This document shows positions 14,926 to 22,746 of a DNA stretch of 39,100 nucleotides, in pieces. Position 1 is the stretch's first letter. The number at the start of each line of letters is the position of its first letter. A program made the position numbers and the translations under genes. The DNA comes from Actinomycetes bacterium. Lineage in GTDB: Bacteria > Actinomycetota > Acidimicrobiia > Acidimicrobiales > RAAP-2. The DNA is taken from the NCBI GenBank assembly GCA_021820665.1, contig JAKADK010000017.1, positions 1 through 39,100 of the forward strand, given 5' to 3'. The notes under the pieces are model-generated. The model made no database searches and was not told the DNA's origin. It saw only the letters and a program-made list of their open reading frames with translations.

Positions 14926-16023
14926 TCACGCGCCCCCCTCCCACCGCCAGGCCCCGCTGAACGCCACCTCGGGCCGGTCCCCGGCATCGGCCGGCTCGAC
15001 CGTCCCGATCACGGCCGGGTGAGCCCCTCCAGCCGTGAGGGCGGCCACCGCGGCATCGGCTGATGCCGGGGCCGCGGCCAGGACCATGCCGATCCCGAGG
15101 TTGAACACCCGAGCCATCTCGTCGTCGTCGACCGAGCCCAGACGCCGGACCTCGGTGAAGATCCGCGGGACGATCCAGGCGGAGCGGTCGACGACGGCGC
15201 GCAGGCCGGGGCGCAGCACGCGGGGGACGTTGCCCGGGATGCCTCCTCCGGTGACGTGGGCGACGGCATGCACGTCGGCGACGTCGAGGGTGCTCCGCAC
15301 GACGGGGGTGTAGAGCGTGCTCGGCAGCAGCAGCACGTCGGCGAGCGTCTGGTCGGCACCGTCCCACGCCGGTGCGGCGAGGTCGAGCCCTGCCCTCTCC
15401 AGCAGGACGTGGCGTGCCAGGGTGTAGCCGTTGGACCGGAGCCCGGGCGACGCCAGGCCGATGAGCTGGTCCCCCGGCTGCACCCGTTCCGAGCCGAGGA
15501 TGCGGTCCCGTTCCACCACACCCACCGCGCAGCCGGCGAGGTCGAAGGCGCCGGCCGCCATCACCCCGGCGTGCTCGGCCATCTCCCCGCCCAACAGGGC
15601 GGCACCGACCCGCCGGCACCCGTCGGCCACCCCGGCGACGAGATCCCGGATCTGCGCCGGCTCGATCGCGCCCGTGGAGATGTAGTCGAGGAGGAACAGG
15701 GGCTCGGCGCCCTGGCACACGAGGTCGTCGACGCACATCGCCACCAGGTCGATCCCGATCGTGTCGAAGCGCCCCGCCGCCTGGGCCACGAGCGCCTTCG
15801 TCCCCACGCCGTCGGTGGACGCCACGAGGACCGGTCGGCGGTAGCGGGCGAGGTCCAGGGCGAACAGACCGCCGAAGTCCCCGATGCCCCCCAGGACCTC
15901 GGGACGCGCGGTCGACCCGACCAGGGCGCGGATGGCGTCGACCGCCCGCTCGCCGGCGTCGATGTCCACGCCGGCGAGCGCATAGGTGGCGCCGCCGTGG
16001 TCGGCGGTGGCTCCGGCGGCCAT
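14926..16023 (-). CDS. purM: Phosphoribosylformylglycinamidine cyclo-ligase (AIR synthetase)
   Basis: The 365-residue product is PurM, which closes the imidazole ring by ATP-dependent conversion of FGAM to AIR, the fifth step of purine synthesis. Family motifs are clear: [12 protein letters not shown] (about 45-56), ASTDGVGTK with the ATP-binding Asp, [25 protein letters not shown]-like stretch, [28 protein letters not shown] and [15 protein letters not shown]. The ATG at 16023 was chosen because purF ends four bases upstream, and the family starts close to the [18 protein letters not shown] segment. It is the distal gene of a purF-purM pair and converges with the dihydroorotase gene. Confidence 0.95.
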   Translation of the reverse strand: [365 protein letters not shown]

Positions 16024-16027
16024 ACGG

Positions 16028-17572
16028 TCAGGTGCCGGCCAGTGCGGCGCGCGACGACAGCTCGACGGGAATGGCAACCGGGTAGCGGCCCGTCAGGCAG
16101 GCGGTGCAGAAGCCGGCGCCCGGCGCGGCGATGGCGTTCTCCAGGTGCTCGAGGCTGAGGAACTCGATCGAGTCCACGTCCAGGTACTCCGCGATCTCCT
16201 CGGGTGTCCGCACCGCCGCCAGCAGCTCGCCGCGGTCCGGGGTGTCGATCCCGTAGAAGCAGGGCCAGCGGAACGGCGGGGAGGAGATACGGAGGTGGAT
16301 CTCCCGAGCGCCCGCCTCCCGGAGCATGCGGACCATCGCCCGGGTGGTGGTGCCCCGGACGATGGAGTCGTCCACGACGACCAGCCGTTTCCCGGCGATG
16401 TTCTCCCGCAGGGGGTTCAGCTTCCTGCGGACCCCGTTCGCCCGCTCCTGCTGGGTGGGGGCGATGAAGGTCCGGCCGATGTAGCGGTTCTTCACCAGGC
16501 CCTGCCCGTAGGGGATGCCGCTGGCCAGGGCGTAGCCCTCGGCGGCGGGTACCCCGGAGTCCGGCACGCCCATGACGAGGTCGGCCTCCACCGGGCACTG
16601 GTCGGCGAGGAGCTGCCCCATGCGCCGCCGCGCGCCGTGCACCTCGTTCCCGTAGAGGTGGGAGTCCGGACGGGCGAAGTAGACGAACTCGAAGATGCAC
16701 AGCCGCGGCTCGATCCGCTCGTCGGGGAACGCCGCGAGGGACCGCACGCCGGTCGCGTCGATCACGACCATCTCCCCTGGCTCCAGCTCGCGGACGAAGG
16801 TGGCGCCGATGACGTCGAGGGCGGGCGTCTCCGACGCCAGCACCCAGCCCTCGGCCAGGTCGGCGGTGGCGTCCAGCCGTCCGAGGCACAGGGGTCGGAA
16901 CCCGTTGGGGTCGCGCACCCCGATCAGGTGGTCGGCGTCGACGAGCACGAAGGAGAACGCCCCTTCGAGCCGGGGGAGGACCGCTTCGAGTGCTCGCTCC
17001 AGGTCGTCGCCTCCGTCGCTCCCCTCCCTCCGGTCGCTCCCGCGCTCCCAGCGGGCCGACCCGGAGAGCAGCGACTCGACGTCGATGGGCGAGGCGTCCG
17101 GCGGCGCTCCGATCCCGAAGGACGGTGTCCGGGGTGCCGCCGGGTAGGCCAGGGCGAGGATCTCGGCCACGAGGTCGCTGTCCGACGCCACGACTCCCGG
17201 GAGCATCCCGGCCGACTCGGAGAGCGCCGTCGTGTTGGTGAGGTTCCCGTTGTGCCCCAGGGCGAACCCGGCCCGCCCGACGTCCCGGAACACCGGCTGG
17301 GCGTTCCGCCACTCGCTCTGACCGGCGGTCGAGTACCGCGTGTGGCCGATCCCGACGTCGCCCCGGAGGGCGGAGAGCTTCCGCTCGTCGAAGACGGTGG
17401 TGACGAGGCCCATGTCCTTCATCACCATCACGGTCTCCCCGTCGCTCACCGCCATCCCGGCCGACTCCTGCCCCCGGTGCTGGAGGGCGTAGAGGCCGTC
17501 GAAGATGAGATGGGGGATCGGTCGCCCGGGTGCGTAGACCCCGAAGACGCCGCACGCTTCCTTGGCGTCCAT
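16028..17572 (-). CDS. purF: Amidophosphoribosyltransferase
   Basis: PurF (514 residues) makes phosphoribosylamine from PRPP and glutamine, the committed purine step. The N-terminal glutaminase has Cys7 after a six-residue propeptide (MDAKEA), so self-cleavage is expected, and HRGQESAGM, GHTRYSTAG and GHNGNL. The transferase domain has the PRPP motif VVVDDSIVRGTTT. Cysteines in RLCIFEFVYFARPDS, FRWPCFYGID and the terminal FCTACLTG match the four [4Fe-4S] ligands of the Bacillus-type enzyme. An extra stretch at about residues 145-188, Gly/Ser/Arg-rich, interrupts the glutaminase domain and looks like an exposed loop. The gene is divergent from the PHP gene, and the ATG has GAGGG nearby. Confidence 0.95.
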   Translation of the reverse strand: MDAKEACGVFGVYAPGRPIPHLIFDGLYALQHRGQESAGMAVSDGETVMVMKDMGLVTTVFDERKLSALRGDVGIGHTRYSTAGQSEWRNAQPVFRDVGRAGFALGHNGNLTNTTALSESAGMLPGVVASDSDLVAEILALAYPAAPRTPSFGIGAPPDASPIDVESLLSGSARWERGSDRREGSDGGDDLERALEAVLPRLEGAFSFVLVDADHLIGVRDPNGFRPLCLGRLDATADLAEGWVLASETPALDVIGATFVRELEPGEMVVIDATGVRSLAAFPDERIEPRLCIFEFVYFARPDSHLYGNEVHGARRRMGQLLADQCPVEADLVMGVPDSGVPAAEGYALASGIPYGQGLVKNRYIGRTFIAPTQQERANGVRRKLNPLRENIAGKRLVVVDDSIVRGTTTRAMVRMLREAGAREIHLRISSPPFRWPCFYGIDTPDRGELLAAVRTPEEIAEYLDVDSIEFLSLEHLENAIAAPGAGFCTACLTGRYPVAIPVELSSRAALAGT

Positions 17573-17737
17573 CAGCGCGCCCTCGAGAGGACGACGACCC
17601 GTGGTCCCGATGGCTTCACCGTTCGCTCCTCACCGTCGGTGCGATCCTGCGGCGAGCGCGGTCACCCGCTGCAGGAGGTGCCGACCCGCGGCGGGCCGTC
17701 GCGACGGTGCACGGTTCGGCGTGGCAGGCACACGCCC

Positions 17738-17743
17738 AGCCTA
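17738..17743 (-). promoter_or_regulatory. Candidate -10 element for purF-purM
   Basis: On the minus strand TAGGCT is a good actinobacterial -10 hexamer, about 165 bases before the purF ATG. No convincing -35 lies 16-18 bases further up. It lies in the 276-base divergent gap 17573-17848, which otherwise shows no coding sequence and no riboswitch that I recognise. Confidence 0.3.
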
Positions 17744-17834
17744 GTGCCCTGCGGCGACCGGGGACCGCCCGAGGATCCCGGTCGGAACGCCCGGGGGCAC
17801 CGCCCGCTCTCCGGGGCCGGTGGTGGCGCTCCGG

Positions 17835-17840
17835 TAGTGT
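17835..17840 (+). promoter_or_regulatory. -10 element of the PHP gene (leaderless)
   Basis: TAGTGT ends eight bases before the ATG at 17849, so the transcript would begin at or one to two bases before the start codon. No Shine-Dalgarno sequence is present, which supports a leaderless mRNA. Confidence 0.45.
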
Positions 17841-17848
17841 GCGGGCGG

Positions 17849-18691
17849 ATGATCGACCTCCACACGCACTCCACGGTCTCCGACGGCAGCGACCCGCCGG
17901 GCCGGATCCCGGAGATGGCGGCGGCGGCCGGATGCCGGGCGGTGGCTCTCACCGACCACGACTCCCTCGCCGGGGTGGAAGAGGCGCGGGTGCGGGCGGG
18001 TGAGCTCGGGATCGGCTTCGTGCCCGGGTGCGAGATCTCGTGCCGCAGCCCGGGGTCGGGGAGCATGCACGTCCTCGTCTACTTCGTCGAGGACGACGAC
18101 CGGCCGTTGGCAGCCGAGCTCGAGGCGCTCCGGGCCGACCGCCACCGGCGCAATCTGACGCTCGCCGACCGGCTCGGCCAGCTGGGACTGCCGATCACCT
18201 ACGACGAGGTGCGGGCCGCGGCCGGGAGCGAGGCGGGGATGGGACGCCCCCATTTCGCCCAGGTGCTGGTGGCGAACGGCGCGGCCGACTCGATCCAGGA
18301 CGCCTTCGACCGCTATCTGGCCGCCGGTCGGCCGGGGTACGTGGCGAAGTCTCGCCTGGAAGGCCCGGACGTCGCCCGGATGGCCCGGGCATCGGGCGGG
18401 GTGACGGTCCTCGCCCACCCGTTCAGCCTCGGTCTCGACGGCCCCGAGCTCGCCAACACGATCGAGGCATTGGCGGCGGCGGGCTTCGACGGGATCGAGG
18501 CCTTCTACGGCCGCTACCGTCCCGAGCAGCGAGCCGCCCTCGCCGACCTGGCCCGTCGTTTCGGCCTGGTGGCGACGGGGGGATCGGACTACCACGGGGT
18601 GGTCAAGCCGGACCTGGCTGTCGGCACCGGGCACGGCGATCTGAAGGTACCGGACTCCGTGCTCGACGCGCTGGAGAACCGCCGGCCCTGA
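17849..18691 (+). CDS. PHP-domain phosphoesterase, TrpH/RNase AM-like
   Basis: The 280-residue protein carries the polymerase-and-histidinol-phosphatase metal motifs in order: MIDLHTHSTVSDGS (residues 1-14), ALTDHDSLAG (about 33-42), GCEISC, MHVLVYF, ARPHFAQ-like GRPHFAQVL, TVLAHPF and GGSDYHG near the C-terminus. This set and the starting D.H.HS..SDG identify the TrpH/YciV family, whose studied members are 3',5'-bisnucleotide phosphatases or 5'-3' exonucleases acting on short RNA. Substrate here is not shown. It starts with ATG immediately after a -10 element. It lies on the opposite strand between purF and purL, and its last codons run into a 14-bp tandem repeat that includes its stop codon. 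Confidence 0.85.
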   Translation: MIDLHTHSTVSDGSDPPGRIPEMAAAAGCRAVALTDHDSLAGVEEARVRAGELGIGFVPGCEISCRSPGSGSMHVLVYFVEDDDRPLAAELEALRADRHRRNLTLADRLGQLGLPITYDEVRAAAGSEAGMGRPHFAQVLVANGAADSIQDAFDRYLAAGRPGYVAKSRLEGPDVARMARASGGVTVLAHPFSLGLDGPELANTIEALAAAGFDGIEAFYGRYRPEQRAALADLARRFGLVATGGSDYHGVVKPDLAVGTGHGDLKVPDSVLDALENRRP

Positions 18692-18732
18692 GGCGTGCGC
18701 CCTGAGGCGTGTGCCCTGAGGCATGTGCCCTG
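18685..18732 (+). repeat. 14-bp tandem repeat across the PHP stop codon
   Basis: Units starting GCCCTGAGGC begin at 18685, 18699 and 18713, with a fourth partial unit at 18727; units differ at one or two positions. The array contains the stop codon of the PHP gene and fills half of the gap to the convergent purL gene. There is no hairpin terminator in it. It looks like slippage; a role in ending transcription between convergent genes is speculative. Confidence 0.7.
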
Positions 18733-18769
18733 TCCGGTCCGACGAGTGCGGCAACGGCTCGAGAGCCGC

Positions 18770-21205
18770 TCAGGAACTGGCCGCCAGCTCGTCGAGGGCG
18801 CCGGGAAGGCGGTGGCGCCACACCGCTCGGGCATCCTCGAGGGCCACGTCGACCAGGCCCTCGACCACCATCCGGTCGCCCCGGGCCACGCCGATCACCC
18901 GGGCCGGAACGCCGGCCTCGCCTGCCCGGGCCAGGAGGACCTCCGGGTCGGTGGTGGCGACGACCACCCTCGACGGCGACTCGCCGAAGAGCTCCCGGTG
19001 GTCGGCGACGCCCGAGACCTCGAAGCCGATACCCGAGCCGAGCGCCATCTCGGCCAGGGCGACGGCGATCCCGCCGCCCGACACGTCGTGGATCCCGCCG
19101 ACCCCGGTCTTCCCGGCGCCCTGGCGTTCCGTCCGGGCCACCTGGTCGCCGACCAGGCCGGCCACCAGATCGACGAGGGCACGATGGGCGGCGAGGTCGA
19201 TCGGCGGGGGGGTCCCGTGCCGGTGGCCCCGCACCTCGACCGCCCAGCGCGAACCGGCGAGGGAGGCCGGTCCGCCGCCGGCCGGCGATCCGAGGACCAC
19301 GATCGACGACCCGGGCGTGAGGCGGATCCCCGGTGGGATGGCCCGGAGCTCGTCGATCAGCCCGACCACGCCCACGACCGGCGTGGGATCGATGTCGTGG
19401 CCGCCGCTCTCGTTGTAGAAGCTGACGTTGCCGCCGATCACCGGGAGCCCGAGGGCGACACAGGCCTCGGACATGCCGTCGATGGCTTCGGAGAGCTGCC
19501 ACATGACCTCGGGATGCTCGGGGTTCCCGAAGTTCAGGCAGTTGACCACCGCCGAAGGCCGTGCGCCTGCGCACGCCACGTTGAGAGCCGCCTCGGCCAC
19601 GATCGCCGCCGCCCCGCTCCGGGGATCGAGCGCACACCATCGGGGGTTGGAGTCGGTGGACAAGGCCAGGCCCCGATCGGTCGAGCGCACGCCGGGGGCG
19701 GCCAGGCGCAGGACCGCCGCGTCCCCTCCCGGTCCCACCACCGTGTTCGAGAACAGCTGGTGGTCGTACTGCCGGTAGACCCAAGACGGATCGGTGAGGA
19801 GGCTGAGGAGGTCGGCCCCGGCGTCCGCCGGTGGTGGCAGGCGGCCCGGATCGTCGGCGTGCCGGGCGTCGAGGTCCTGCGGCCGGAGGAGCGGGCGCCG
19901 GTACAGCGGGGCATCCTCGCTGAGCGACCCGGCCGGCACCGCCGCCAGCTCCGCGCCGTCGAAGCCGTCCAGGACGCGGAGGACACCCGGTCCGTCCGGA
20001 GGCGGCTCGGTGACCCTCCCGACCACCGATGCCCGGACCTCCCAGCGGGCGCACACCGCCTCCACCCGGGCCAGATGCTCCGGGGTCACGATGGCCAGCA
20101 TCCGTTCCTGGCTCTCCGAGGTCATGATCTCGTCGGGCGTCATCCCCTCTTCCCGGAGGGGTACGGCAGTCACGTCCACGTCCATGCCGACGCCGCCCCG
20201 GGCGGCGGTCTCGCTGGTGGCGCACACCAACCCGGCGCCGCCCAGGTCCTGGATGCCGACGACCAGGCCGGCATCCAGGAGCTCGAGGCACGCCTCGATC
20301 AGCCGCTTCTCCTCGTAGGGGTCGCCGACCTGGACGTTGGGCCGCTTCGCGGCGGCGCCCGCCCCGTCCTCCTCGCCGTCGAACCCCGCCGACGCCAGCA
20401 CGCTGACACCCCCGATCCCGTCGCGGCCCGTCCTCGAGCCGAGCAGCACGGCCAGGTTCCCGGCGCCGGTGGCTCGGCCCAGCACGAGCCGGTCCACCGG
20501 GAGCACGCCGAGACAGAGGACGTTCACGAGGGGGTTGAGGGCGTAGCACGGGTCAAAGGTCAGCTCGCCTCCGACGGTCGGCACGCCGACCGAGTTCCCA
20601 TAGCTCGAAATGCCGGCGACGACGCCTTCCACGAGCCACCGTTGCCTGGCGTCCTCCAGACCGCCGAAGAACAGGGGGTCCATGACCGCGATCGGCCGTG
20701 CCCCCATCGTGAAGATATCCCGGAGGATCCCACCTACACCGGTTGCCGCCCCCTGCTTTGGCTCGATCGCCGAGGGATGGTTATGGCTCTCGATCCGGAC
20801 GGCAACGGCTACGCCGTCACCGGCATCGATCACCCCGGCGTTCTCCCCGGGCCCGACGAGCACCCCGGGGCCATCGGTGGGCAGCCGCCGGAGATGGATG
20901 CGAGACGATTTGTACGAGCAGTGCTCACTCCACATCACCCCGTAGAGAGCGAGCTCCACGCGGTTCGGCTCACGGCCCAACACCCGCCGGATCTCCGCCA
21001 GCTCGTCGTCGGTCAGCCCGAGGGCGCGGTGCAGAGCCGGGGGTGTACCGACCGCCGTACCGACCGCTGGACCAAGCCCCGTACCGACCGCTGGACCAAG
21101 CCCCGTGGCGCCTCCTCTACCATCCGCGGCGCGGTCCCCGGCGGTCCCGGCCGCGCTGCTTCCTGCGCCGGCTCCGGGCCCGTCGGTCGGCGTCTCATCG
21201 GTCAT
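18770..21205 (-). CDS. purL: Phosphoribosylformylglycinamidine synthase, large subunit
   Basis: This is the 811-residue small-type PurL that works with PurS and PurQ to turn FGAR into FGAM using ATP and glutamine-derived ammonia. Motifs include VMWSEHCSYKSSR (catalytic His), IRIESHNHPSAIEP, GAATGVGGILRDIFTMGARP, YGNSVGVPTVGGE, VGDPYEEKRLIEA and, in the second half, LNFGNPEHPEV and VIGGNVSFYNE. About 50 residues before the conserved LTDDELAEIRRVLGREP are Gly/Ala-rich and include a repeated GLGPAVGT. ATG 21205 is given as start, but GTG 21217, four codons upstream, lies seven bases after a TACGGT -10 element and may be the real leaderless start. The gene is separated from purQ by a small plus-strand gene. 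Confidence 0.95.
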   Translation of the reverse strand: MTDETPTDGPGAGAGSSAAGTAGDRAADGRGGATGLGPAVGTGLGPAVGTAVGTPPALHRALGLTDDELAEIRRVLGREPNRVELALYGVMWSEHCSYKSSRIHLRRLPTDGPGVLVGPGENAGVIDAGDGVAVAVRIESHNHPSAIEPKQGAATGVGGILRDIFTMGARPIAVMDPLFFGGLEDARQRWLVEGVVAGISSYGNSVGVPTVGGELTFDPCYALNPLVNVLCLGVLPVDRLVLGRATGAGNLAVLLGSRTGRDGIGGVSVLASAGFDGEEDGAGAAAKRPNVQVGDPYEEKRLIEACLELLDAGLVVGIQDLGGAGLVCATSETAARGGVGMDVDVTAVPLREEGMTPDEIMTSESQERMLAIVTPEHLARVEAVCARWEVRASVVGRVTEPPPDGPGVLRVLDGFDGAELAAVPAGSLSEDAPLYRRPLLRPQDLDARHADDPGRLPPPADAGADLLSLLTDPSWVYRQYDHQLFSNTVVGPGGDAAVLRLAAPGVRSTDRGLALSTDSNPRWCALDPRSGAAAIVAEAALNVACAGARPSAVVNCLNFGNPEHPEVMWQLSEAIDGMSEACVALGLPVIGGNVSFYNESGGHDIDPTPVVGVVGLIDELRAIPPGIRLTPGSSIVVLGSPAGGGPASLAGSRWAVEVRGHRHGTPPPIDLAAHRALVDLVAGLVGDQVARTERQGAGKTGVGGIHDVSGGGIAVALAEMALGSGIGFEVSGVADHRELFGESPSRVVVATTDPEVLLARAGEAGVPARVIGVARGDRMVVEGLVDVALEDARAVWRHRLPGALDELAASS
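21057..21104 (-). repeat. In-frame 24-bp tandem repeat in the purL 5' end
   Basis: Two identical 24-base units (21057-21080 and 21081-21104), plus a 12-base partial at 21045-21056, encode GLGPAVGT twice in the unconserved PurL N-terminal extension. The unit length is a multiple of three, so copy changes keep the frame. It lies outside the catalytic domains. Confidence 0.75.
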
Positions 21206-21224
21206 CGCGAGGTCCACGTCCACC

Positions 21225-21230
21225 ACCGTA
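21225..21230 (-). promoter_or_regulatory. Candidate -10 element for purL
   Basis: TACGGT on the minus strand ends seven bases before an in-frame GTG at 21217, the same arrangement as the other leaderless candidates in this window. This would give purL its own promoter, which it needs because the gene upstream of it is on the opposite strand. Confidence 0.4.
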
Positions 21231-21345
21231 CCCGGTGGCCTGGCGCTGACCAGCGGAACAGGACAGCCCGGGATGATGACGGAGTCAATAGCAGATGAGC
21301 AGAGCGGTACTTGCCCCTCTATTGAAAGTCTGGAATGCTGGAGGT

Positions 21346-21768
21346 ATGCCGAAAACATCTCCGAAGAAATCCACCATGACAGAGGCCCATAAGCTCGCGC
21401 TCGCCAAAGGAAGAGAAGAAGGACGGATCGTTCGCCGCTACCTCGAAGCCATCGAGTCAGCCAAGCCTCGTCGGGGTCGGAAGCGGACGCCAGAATCCAT
21501 CAACAAGCGCCTGCAGGTGATCGACGAGCGCCTGCCCGAGGTCGACCAGTTGACCCGTCTCCACTTGGTCCAGGAGAAGCAGCAGCTGGAGCGGGAGCTG
21601 GCAGAGGCCGGGGACGACGGCATGGACATCGCCGCGCTGGAGAAGGAATTCATCAGGGTGGCGAAGAGCTACGGCGAGCGGAAGGGCATCACCTACAGTG
21701 CCTGGCGCGCCGTCGGCGTCAGCGTGCCGGTCCTCCAGCAGGCGAAGATCCCCCGGACACGCGGGTAG
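21346..21768 (+). CDS. Small conserved actinobacterial protein of unknown function
   Basis: The 140-residue product is highly charged and almost wholly alpha-helical by inspection. It begins MPKTSPKKSTMTEAHKLALAKG, followed by a basic patch (KPRRGRKRTPESINKRL, about 41-57), a coiled-coil-like segment (LTRLHLVQEKQQLERELAE) and a C-terminal block EKEFIRVAKSYGERKGITYSAWRAVGVSVPVLQQA. I recognise similar proteins as conserved hypotheticals in actinomycetes; the C-terminal block resembles a small DNA-binding or AT-hook-like helical domain, but no function is established. ATG 21346 has TGGAGGT directly before it, too close for a normal Shine-Dalgarno; TTGCCC and AATGCT 17 bases apart would make it leaderless. 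Its last 50 bases overlap the 3' end of purQ on the other strand. Confidence 0.75.
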   Translation: MPKTSPKKSTMTEAHKLALAKGREEGRIVRRYLEAIESAKPRRGRKRTPESINKRLQVIDERLPEVDQLTRLHLVQEKQQLERELAEAGDDGMDIAALEKEFIRVAKSYGERKGITYSAWRAVGVSVPVLQQAKIPRTRG

Positions 21769-22426
21769 CGGCGCCGAGGAAGGCTCCGAGGAGGGCGTTG
21801 CCGTCCTCGGAGCCGAGTAGCGGGTCGGAGGCTCGTTCGGGGTGGGGCATCAGCCCCACCACGTTGCGCCCGGGGTTGCAGATGCCGGCGATGCGATCGG
21901 TCGACCCGTTGACGTCGTCCACGTAGCGCGCGATGACCCGGTCCTCGGCCCGCAGCCCGGCCAGCGTCTCGTGGTCGCACGTGTAGTTGCCCTCGAAGTG
22001 GTTGATCGGGATCCGGAGCCGCGTCCCCGGCGCGATCCCGGCGGTGAGGACCGAGTCGCCCGAGGACACTTCGACGTCGACCGTCTCGCAGATGAAGCGC
22101 AGGCCCCGGTTCTTCTGGAGGGCCCCGGGGAGGAGCCCCGCCTCGGTGAGGACCTGGAAGCCGTTGCAGATCCCGACGACCGGTCCACCTGCGGCGGCGA
22201 GCTCGGCCACGGCCGCCGTCACGGGGGAGAAGCGGGCGAGCGCCCCGGGGCGGAGGTAGTCCCCGTGGGCGAAGCCGCCGGGGAGCACGGCGGCGTCGTA
22301 CCCGGCCAGCGACGACGTCCCGTGCCACACCAGGTCGGCGGACGCCCCGAGCCGTTCCATCGCCCGGACGACGTCGTGCTCGCAGTTGGTCCCCGGGTAG
22401 ACGACTACCGCGATGCGTGGCGGCAT
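21719..22426 (-). CDS. purQ: Phosphoribosylformylglycinamidine synthase, glutaminase subunit
   Basis: The 235-residue class I glutamine amidotransferase supplies ammonia to PurL. It shows YPGTNCEHD near the start, LPGGFAHGDYLRPGALARFS, the nucleophile elbow GICNGFQVL (Cys about residue 91), INHFEGNY and the catalytic His/Glu in GLMPHPERA. Length is typical. ATG 22426 overlaps the purS stop by one base (TGATG), so the two are translationally coupled. The last 16 codons lie antisense to the 3' end of the small plus-strand gene. Confidence 0.95.
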   Translation of the reverse strand: MPPRIAVVVYPGTNCEHDVVRAMERLGASADLVWHGTSSLAGYDAAVLPGGFAHGDYLRPGALARFSPVTAAVAELAAAGGPVVGICNGFQVLTEAGLLPGALQKNRGLRFICETVDVEVSSGDSVLTAGIAPGTRLRIPINHFEGNYTCDHETLAGLRAEDRVIARYVDDVNGSTDRIAGICNPGRNVVGLMPHPERASDPLLGSEDGNALLGAFLGAATRVSGGSSPAGGPAR

Positions 22427-22746
22427 CAGGTCGGTGTCCGGGCTCGGCCGGCAGGCGACGGGGCCACCGTCACCGCACACTCCTCGATGACCGGGTTGGC
22501 CAGGAGCCGGTCAGCCACGCTGGCGGCCTCGGCCGAGGCCGTCTCTTCGTCGGGCGCGTCGAGGTGGAACCGGAACGACTTGCCGGCGCGGACCCCGGTG
22601 ATCCCGGTGAACCCCAGTGCCGGGAGGGCGCGCTCGATCGTCGCACCCTCGGGGTCGGCGATGCCGGGTCGCAGCCGCACCTCGACCAGCGCGTCGAACC
22701 CTCTGCTCGGACCGGCGGCTCCTGGGTCCACGTCGTCGCCGCTCAC
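22426..22746 (-). CDS. purS: Phosphoribosylformylglycinamidine synthase, PurS subunit
   Basis: PurS bridges PurL and PurQ in the three-part FGAM synthase. The conserved core (DALVEVRLRPGIADPEGATIERALPALGF, then VRAGKSFRF and the helix ASVADRLLANPVIEEC) spans about residues 20-95 of 106. The first 18 residues are an extension beyond the usual 80-85 residue protein. GTG 22746 overlaps the purC stop by GTGA, matching the coupling seen along the operon; GTG 22755 is an alternative. Confidence 0.92.
   Translation of the reverse strand: MSGDDVDPGAAGPSRGFDALVEVRLRPGIADPEGATIERALPALGFTGITGVRAGKSFRFHLDAPDEETASAEAASVADRLLANPVIEECAVTVAPSPAGRARTPT

Noticed and set aside
17573-17848. Purine riboswitch upstream of purF
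   Set aside because: No conserved purine-aptamer core was recognised; the gap is GC-rich with only weak promoter-like elements.
15986-18691. A 901-codon plus-strand open frame opposite purM and purF
   Set aside because: Only its last 280 codons form a protein with family motifs (PHP domain from ATG 17849). The rest is low-complexity sequence antisense to clear purine genes, as expected from GC-rich codon structure.
18685-18732. Short tandem repeat considered as a CRISPR array
   Set aside because: Units are 14 bp, directly adjacent, with no spacers, and no cas genes are nearby.
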